A stretch of DNA of 64,000 nt. Origin: an uncultured Prevotella sp. (lineage in GTDB: Bacteria > Bacteroidota > Bacteroidia > Bacteroidales > Bacteroidaceae). A program made the translations under genes and the position numbers. Below the pieces are notes generated by a model, which worked only from the letters and a program-made list of their open reading frames with translations, was not told where the DNA came from and ran no database searches. The stretch spans positions 27,527 through 91,526 of the forward strand of contig CAJOHJ010000010.1 in NCBI GenBank assembly GCA_905234265.1, read 5' to 3'. Below are positions 58,881-64,000 of this stretch, piece by piece; position 1 is the first letter of the stretch; each line of letters opens with the position of its first letter.

Positions 58881-58928
58881 AGATAATTTCGTAAGTCATT
58901 GAGATAATTTCGTAACTCGCAGAGAAAA
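58881..58928. repeat. 21-nt-register AGATAA array, locus 7 (3 units)
   Basis: Hexamers at 58881 (AGATAA), 58902 (AGATAA) and 58923 (AGAAAA), exactly 21 nt apart, with CGTAAG and CGTAAC interiors. It directly follows an intrinsic terminator and lies between convergent genes. Confidence 0.85.
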
Positions 58929-59008
58929 AGAAAACACCCACGGCACTTGGCTGCAGAAGCATTGAGTGCCGTGGGTGTTTGCGTGTGGGGCAGACGCCCC
59001 AAGACTGG

Positions 59009-61426
59009 TTATAGCGGTGTTCCTGTAGTCCACGTGCCTCCGGCGCGCGTGTCCGAAGCCTTGCGGCGCGTGGTAGCCTTCCTGGGCTTTGACGTCTTCT
59101 GGCCAACCTCGCGGGCCTTGGCCTGCTTGACGATGCCGTTTTCGTCGATGGTGACAACCAGCACGCTGTTGGTGCGCGGATAATGCCATTCAGTAAGTCC
59201 GTTGCCGACAGGAATCTTCGCCGACGGCTCACCGACGGCCAGACCAACCTCCTCGGTAGTCATGCCCGGAATTACGCGGCCTTCGCGGATGGCAGTACGC
59301 GTCTCCACGCTGGTATTGTGGGTAACGCCCTCGCCCATGCCGAAGATGTATCCGAAATAGTCTTCCTTGACGCCGTCAGGCTCGTTGATGTAGTCGTCTT
59401 CTGTGAATGCCACGTCCTTGTAGAACACACGGCGCGTCTCTACCTCGCGCAGGGTCATGGCGAAGTAGCGCGAGCCTTTGATAGGCTCTATCTCGTCGAT
59501 GATGAAGCCTGTGAAGCGCGGCACGGTGACGTCGCGGACCTTGCCGGAGCCCTTGCTGCTCATGCTCGTTGGATACTTGTTGTGGACGGTCTTGCCGATG
59601 TAGGAGCGGATGTCGTCGGAGACGGCCATCACGGCACCGGTGAACTCGAAGGAACCCTCGAAGAGGAATTTCTCGTTGTCGACGATGAACTCGTCGTCGC
59701 GCATGCCGCAGTTGGTCTTCGACATGGTGACATTCTGATAGTACTGGTTGCCGCTCTCGTCCTCAACGATAATCTTCACAGGGAACGCGCGCGTGCCGAC
59801 GCCGACGGCCTTGACGGTGACAACCTTGTTCTTTTCGACGGTGATTTCCTTGAAGCCGTCGCCGTCGTATTCCGTGTCAACGCGGAAGAACTGCGTACGC
59901 GTGAGCAGCGTCTCGCCCATCAGCAGCTGGCGGGCCTTGTCGACATCGCCAAGATAGGCCAGCGTAGGCACGCCCATCTTGCCGTAGCAGTAGTCACCGA
60001 AGGTGCCGCTTGGCAGCTCGTAGTAATATTTCTGGCCGTTGTCCTCGCAGGTGAAGTTGATGTGCACGCGGCCGTCGTAAGTGTCTTCATGGCCGCTGTA
60101 GACCATTATCTTATGGCGCAGCGAACCGCTGCTCACCTCGCGCTTGGTCTGGGCGTCGCAGAATGTATTCACCAGCAGGTCGTACTTCTCGGGAATGACC
60201 ATGAAGCGCATGCCCGGCTTCCAGTCGCACATGCTGATGAATGGGAAGTTCTTGCCCATGAAGTCGGTAGGCTCGACGGTAGCTGCCGCCTGTGCCGTAG
60301 CAGCTGTGGCAGTGGCCTTGGGAGCCTGCGGCTTCACGCCCTTGGTCTTGACAATGTATGAGCTGGCAGTGCGGCTGGCAGCTGCTGCCATGACTACGGG
60401 AGTCACCGTCACTGCCGTAGGAGCGGCGACCGTCGCTCCGACTGTGGCAGCCGGCTGGGCGGCAGCTGCAGGAGCATCGCTGCCCTTGTCAACCTTTCCA
60501 CCGCCGCCGGAGGGCAGCGGAGTCACCTTGGCAACCTCAACGGGGGCTGCCGCCGGCTGTGCTGCAGGCTCACGGGCCACGGCACCGATGCCGCTGACGT
60601 CGCTAAGCGCTGAACGGACAGCACCCTTGGGACTCTTCTCTGAGTCCAAGTCCAGGTCGCCGTCGCCACCCTTGACGCCGATGCAGTCGGGTGAATAGAA
60701 GTTGTTGCTTAATTCTATCGTGCCACCGGTCTTGTTGGAGATGATGCCGCTCATGAACTGGTGACCGCGCATGTTCAGCCCTGTGGCATAGCAGTTCTTG
60801 ATGGTACTGCCATACATGGCTCCGGCAATACCGGCACCCTTGGAGTTCGAACTGGCCGTGACGGTGCTGTTGCTGACAAGGCACGACAGGACTTTGCCGT
60901 TGCGGACATTGCCGGCCACCAAGCCGCCAAGATGGAACGTTCCCTGAATGCTGACATGGCTGTCCTGGACGGTACACCTGCGGACGGTGCCGCTGTTGGT
61001 GCCTACAATGATGGCGGCATAGTTGTTGGCCGTAACGTGGCAGTCGCGGAACACAATGTTCTCCACCGTGCCAAAGCGCAGATAGCCTATCAGGCCCTGC
61101 GAGTCGGAAGTATTGCTGACGTAAAGCCCTGTGATGGTGTAGCCATCGCCGTCCAGCGAGCCTTCAAAAGCCTTGCCGCCAATGCTGCCGATGGGCTTCC
61201 AGCCCTTGGTAGGAGAGCCTGCTCCGTTAAGGTTGATTTCACCGGTGAGCCTGAAGCAGACTCCCGTGAAGGAATTTCCCTTGTTCACCTGATTGGCAAG
61301 TGCCAACAAGTCTTCGGCATTAGCAATCTTGTAAGGGTCGCTGCTCGTGCCAGAACCTGCCCACTGAGCGCTGACTGAAAGTGACGCCAAAAGCGACACA
61401 GCCAGCAAAAGGACTTTTCTAATCAT
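59009..61426 (-). CDS. GLUG-repeat beta-helix protein fused to a BamE-like domain
   Basis: An 805-residue exported protein (MIRKVLLLAVSLLASLSVSA). Residues about 20-260 have GLUG-type repeats (GSLDGDGYTITGLYVSNTSD, GTNSGTVRRC, GLVAGNVRNGKV, GIAGAMYGSTIKNCYATGLN), a right-handed helix motif of surface proteins. An Ala/Pro/Val-rich linker of about 110 residues follows. The C-terminal ~400 residues are beta-rich; near the end, REGRVIPGMTTEEVGLAVGE and PVGNGLTEWHYPRTNSVLVV resemble the SmpA/OmlA (BamE) fold, and a basic tail (KTSKPRKATTRRKASDTR) closes it. I know no function for this combination. The start at 61426 is set by the -7 box at 61463-61470. Confidence 0.65.
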   Translation of the reverse strand: MIRKVLLLAVSLLASLSVSAQWAGSGTSSDPYKIANAEDLLALANQVNKGNSFTGVCFRLTGEINLNGAGSPTKGWKPIGSIGGKAFEGSLDGDGYTITGLYVSNTSDSQGLIGYLRFGTVENIVFRDCHVTANNYAAIIVGTNSGTVRRCTVQDSHVSIQGTFHLGGLVAGNVRNGKVLSCLVSNSTVTASSNSKGAGIAGAMYGSTIKNCYATGLNMRGHQFMSGIISNKTGGTIELSNNFYSPDCIGVKGGDGDLDLDSEKSPKGAVRSALSDVSGIGAVAREPAAQPAAAPVEVAKVTPLPSGGGGKVDKGSDAPAAAAQPAATVGATVAAPTAVTVTPVVMAAAASRTASSYIVKTKGVKPQAPKATATAATAQAAATVEPTDFMGKNFPFISMCDWKPGMRFMVIPEKYDLLVNTFCDAQTKREVSSGSLRHKIMVYSGHEDTYDGRVHINFTCEDNGQKYYYELPSGTFGDYCYGKMGVPTLAYLGDVDKARQLLMGETLLTRTQFFRVDTEYDGDGFKEITVEKNKVVTVKAVGVGTRAFPVKIIVEDESGNQYYQNVTMSKTNCGMRDDEFIVDNEKFLFEGSFEFTGAVMAVSDDIRSYIGKTVHNKYPTSMSSKGSGKVRDVTVPRFTGFIIDEIEPIKGSRYFAMTLREVETRRVFYKDVAFTEDDYINEPDGVKEDYFGYIFGMGEGVTHNTSVETRTAIREGRVIPGMTTEEVGLAVGEPSAKIPVGNGLTEWHYPRTNSVLVVTIDENGIVKQAKAREVGQKTSKPRKATTRRKASDTRAGGTWTTGTPL

Positions 61427-61462
61427 AAAGCTTGTTAGAGTATTGATCAATATTAATGTGTG

Positions 61463-61470
61463 CAAAAATA
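61463..61470 (-). promoter_or_regulatory. -7 box for the GLUG/BamE-like gene
   Basis: TATTTTTG followed by CA on the minus strand, 36 bp before the ATG at 61426. The in-frame ATG at 61465 falls inside this box. Confidence 0.55.
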
Positions 61471-61710
61471 GTAATAAACAACGAAAGTGACAAATTTATT
61501 TACAATTTACTGACTGCCGATTTAAGTTTTTTCACCTTTTCCGCCCATTGCATGCCATTTGCCACTATCCTCACGTCATATATCACTGACAAATTGGCAC
61601 ACAAAAGCCGTGTCAGCAGGCTTTTGGCATAAGCTTTGCTACAAAGACGGTGAGTTCTTGTGAATTCATTGCAACAAATTAGATTAATAATAACAAAAAA
61701 TAATACAACT

Positions 61711-63636
61711 ATGGGAAAAATTATTGGAATTGACTTAGGAACAACCAACAGCTGCGTTGCCGTTTTCGAAGGCAACGAGCCAGTAGTAATCGCCAACAGC
61801 GAAGGCAAGCGAACAACACCTTCCGTCGTTGGATTCGTTGACAACGGTGAGCGCAAAATCGGCGACCCCGCCAAGCGACAGGCCATCACCAATCCGAAGA
61901 ACACCGTCTACAGCATCAAGCGCTTCATGGGCGAGAACTGGCAGCAGACGGAAAAGGAAATATCACGCGTACCATACTCTGTAGTCAACGAGGGCGGATA
62001 CCCACGTGTGGACATCGACGGACGCAAGTACACGCCGCAGGAAATATCAGCCATGGTGCTGCAGAAAATGAAGAAGACCGCCGAAGACTATCTCGGACAG
62101 GAAGTCACAGACGCCGTCATCACCGTGCCGGCATACTTCTCTGACTCACAGCGTCAGGCAACTAAGGAAGCTGGACAGATTGCCGGTCTGAACGTGAAGC
62201 GCATCGTCAACGAGCCTACGGCTGCCGCTCTGGCATACGGCGTAGACAAGGCCAACAAGGACATGAAGATTGCAGTCTTCGACCTTGGCGGCGGCACATT
62301 CGATATATCTATCCTCGAATTCGGCGGCGGCGTATTCGAAGTGCTCAGCACCAATGGCGACACTCACCTCGGCGGCGACGACTTCGATCAGGTTATCATC
62401 GACTGGCTGGTACAGGAATTCAAGAACGACGAGGGCGCCGACCTGAAGGCTGACCCGATGGCCATGCAGCGCCTGAAGGAAGCTGCCGAGAAGGCTAAGA
62501 TTGAGCTGTCGTCAAGCACAAGCACAGAAATCAACCTGCCCTACATCATGCCTGTTGGAGGCGTTCCCAAGCACTTGGTGAAGACGCTGACACGCGCTAA
62601 GTTCGAGCAGCTGGCACACGGCCTCATCCAGGCTTGTCTGGCACCGTGCCAGAAGGCCATCGCAGACGCCAAGCTGTCAACAGCCGACATCGACGAGGTA
62701 ATTCTCGTTGGCGGCAGCAGCCGTATACCGGCAGTACAGGAACTGGTGAAGAACTACTTCGGCAAGGAACCCTCGAAGGGCGTCAACCCTGATGAGGTGG
62801 TAGCCGTAGGAGCCTGCATACAGGGTGCCATCCTGAACAAGGAAGGCGGCGTAGGCGACATCGTGCTGCTCGACGTCACTCCGCTGACACTGGGCATCGA
62901 GACCATGGGTGGCGTGATGACAAAGCTCATCGAAGCCAACACCACCATCCCATGCAAGAAGAGCGAGACTTTCTCCACAGCCGCCGACAACCAGACGGAA
63001 GTTACCATCCACGTGCTGCAAGGCGAGCGCCCGATGGCCGCACAGAACAAGAGCATCGGCCAGTTCAACCTGACAGGCATCACACCAGCACCACGCGGCG
63101 TGCCACAGATCGAGGTAACCTTCGACATCGACGCCAACGGCATATTGAAGGTCAGCGCCAAGGACAAGGCCACCGGCAAGGAGCAGGCCATCCGCATCGA
63201 GGCATCGTCAGGTCTGTCACAGGACGAGATAAACCGCATGAAGGCTGAGGCTGAGCAGAACGCCGAAAACGACAAGAAGGAGCGCGAGCGCGTGGACAAG
63301 ATGAACCAGGCCGACTCCATGATTTTCCAGACGGAGAACCAGCTGAAGGAAATCGGCGACAAGATTCCCGCTCAGCACAAGCCGGCCATCGAGCAGGCAC
63401 TGCAGCAGCTGAAGGACGCCCACAAGGCTGGCGACATCAACGCCATCGACACCGCCATTGCCGCCCTCAACAACGCATGGCACACTGCCTCTCAGCAGAT
63501 GTACCAAGGCGCACAGGGTGCACAGCCCGGAGCCGACCAGCAGCAAGGTCCGTTCTACAACCAGCAGGCCGGCGGCCAGCAGGAAGCCCCGAAGGACGAC
63601 AACATCCAGGACGCCGACTTCGAGGAGGTGAAGTAA
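61711..63636 (+). CDS. dnaK: Chaperone DnaK (Hsp70)
   Basis: A 641-residue cytoplasmic chaperone. [20 protein letters not shown] opens the ATPase domain; [36 protein letters not shown] and [20 protein letters not shown] are the other actin-fold signatures. The substrate-binding domain has [20 protein letters not shown] and [20 protein letters not shown], and the C-terminus ends DADFEEVK, the usual EEVx tail. The start at 61711 is set by homology; an in-frame ATG at 61660 adds 17 residues not found in the family. No CIRCE inverted repeat was seen upstream, and dnaJ/grpE are not adjacent. Confidence 0.97.
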   Translation: MGKIIGIDLGTTNSCVAVFEGNEPVVIANSEGKRTTPSVVGFVDNGERKIGDPAKRQAITNPKNTVYSIKRFMGENWQQTEKEISRVPYSVVNEGGYPRVDIDGRKYTPQEISAMVLQKMKKTAEDYLGQEVTDAVITVPAYFSDSQRQATKEAGQIAGLNVKRIVNEPTAAALAYGVDKANKDMKIAVFDLGGGTFDISILEFGGGVFEVLSTNGDTHLGGDDFDQVIIDWLVQEFKNDEGADLKADPMAMQRLKEAAEKAKIELSSSTSTEINLPYIMPVGGVPKHLVKTLTRAKFEQLAHGLIQACLAPCQKAIADAKLSTADIDEVILVGGSSRIPAVQELVKNYFGKEPSKGVNPDEVVAVGACIQGAILNKEGGVGDIVLLDVTPLTLGIETMGGVMTKLIEANTTIPCKKSETFSTAADNQTEVTIHVLQGERPMAAQNKSIGQFNLTGITPAPRGVPQIEVTFDIDANGILKVSAKDKATGKEQAIRIEASSGLSQDEINRMKAEAEQNAENDKKERERVDKMNQADSMIFQTENQLKEIGDKIPAQHKPAIEQALQQLKDAHKAGDINAIDTAIAALNNAWHTASQQMYQGAQGAQPGADQQQGPFYNQQAGGQQEAPKDDNIQDADFEEVK

Positions 63637-63669
63637 GATTAGATAAGCAACGATAAGAATATCATAAGA

Positions 63670-63703
63670 AAGTGGTGTAATCCAAGTGGTTACACCACTT
63701 TTT
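63670..63703 (+). terminator. Intrinsic terminator after dnaK
   Basis: Stem AAGTGGTGTAA / TTACACCACTT with a 9-nt loop, followed by TTT on the plus strand; 33 bp after the stop. Confidence 0.85.
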
Positions 63704-63729
63704 GCTATTGTTAAACTTTGTTTCATTTC

Positions 63730-63760
63730 TTGCTGTTTTCGGACTTTTACCATAATTTTG
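63730..63760 (+). promoter_or_regulatory. Promoter-like site downstream of dnaK
   Basis: TTG (63730-63732) and TAATTTTG (63753-63760) 20 bp apart. No coding region follows within the remaining 240 bp, so it may serve a gene or RNA beyond the right edge. Confidence 0.45.
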
Positions 63761-63937
63761 CGTCATATTTGCGACACGTCTTATTGGTAGAAAAGATTAA
63801 ACTTACAAATACTTGTCGCTACTTAGATGGACTAAATAGTAGAAAATTTTCTTCATAATTGTCCTATAAAAAGACATACGTCAGGATGACAAGAAGAATC
63901 ATTACCTCAGTTCGGGATAAGAAAGTCTCGTAAAAAG

Positions 63938-63968
63938 TTGGTAATCTGAGATATTTTTTGTACCTTTA
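63938..63968 (+). promoter_or_regulatory. Possible promoter at the right edge
   Basis: TTG (63938-63940) 20 bp before TACCTTTA (63961-63968), one base off the TAnnTTTG consensus. The last 365 bp of the window otherwise hold no gene that I can see. Confidence 0.4.
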
Positions 63969-64000
63969 TATCTGAATACCAATCACTTATAAAGTTAAAC

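Noticed and set aside
61500..61710. CIRCE or sigma-32 type heat-shock control of dnaK
   Set aside because: No TTAGCACTC-N9-GAGTGCTAA inverted repeat and no clear alternative promoter could be seen. A TAAGCTTTG stretch has one base too many for the TAnnTTTG box.

Overview
The window looks like a chromosomal segment of a gut-type Prevotella or a close relative (order Bacteroidales). This rests on four things seen in the sequence: promoters of the Bacteroidetes form TTTG-N19/20-TAnnTTTG in front of many genes; a fused SecDF; the type IX secretion protein PorT together with a putative type IX cargo; and a gene content (Oar-like TonB receptor, BACON-type lipoprotein, TGS-domain nucleoside kinase, parAB-DUF5683-MltD-Rel block) typical of that order. 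Species-level assignment is inference. No rRNA, IS element, prophage, CRISPR array or plasmid hallmark was seen.

Layout. 1-14.8 kb: the end of an M16 peptidase, a DUF4954 beta-helix protein, a fucose permease (fucP), a large YfhO-type membrane protein, tRNA-Ser, a 2x[4Fe-4S] ferredoxin, porT, a MetH-activation-domain protein paired with a UroD-like corrinoid methyltransferase, L-fucose isomerase (fucI) and a GH95 fucosidase. 14.2-20.2 kb: a TPR protein and an STN-fused esterase lie upstream of GH95 on the minus strand; diverging from them is a GH31 alpha-xylosidase translationally coupled to an SSS symporter. With fucP/fucI/GH95 this suggests use of fucosylated and xylosylated plant glycans such as xyloglucan side chains. 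20-27.5 kb: a CvfB-like S1 protein, a lipoprotein and barrel pair, and the purB-rluB-asnS operon. 27.5-38.5 kb: tRNA-Val, a CE7 esterase, Fe-alcohol dehydrogenase plus flavodoxin, MaoC, HAD phosphatase, SecDF, an EEP-family enzyme, a rhomboid protease and HU. 38.5-47.3 kb: an OB/BACON lipoprotein with an Oar-like receptor, a Na/Pi cotransporter and a nucleoside kinase. 47.7-64 kb: an unrecognised protein, parA-parB-DUF5683-mltD-rel, a CE8 pectinesterase, a type IX cargo, a GLUG/BamE-like fusion and dnaK.

The most unusual signal is in the spacers. Seven intergenic sites carry one repeat family in which AGATAA hexamers recur on an exact 21-nt register, up to eight times over 153 bp, while the 15 nt between them switch between two unrelated types: one with CGTAAC and one with the inverted half-site TTATCT. 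Two further spacer families are present: eight-unit AATTGAG heptamer arrays between co-directional genes, and an ACACATTATTATATATA element next to start or stop codons. All three avoid gene interiors, and in some cases they supply a gene's stop codon. Other oddities are a collagen-like Gly-X-Y insertion in the AsnRS catalytic domain, a Gly/Tyr/Gln/Arg tandem-repeat extension on RluB, a histone-like basic tail on MltD, and a probable leaderless nucleoside kinase mRNA.

Gene starts were set where possible by promoters. Several in-frame upstream start codons lie inside or upstream of a TAnnTTTG box and so cannot be used by that promoter.
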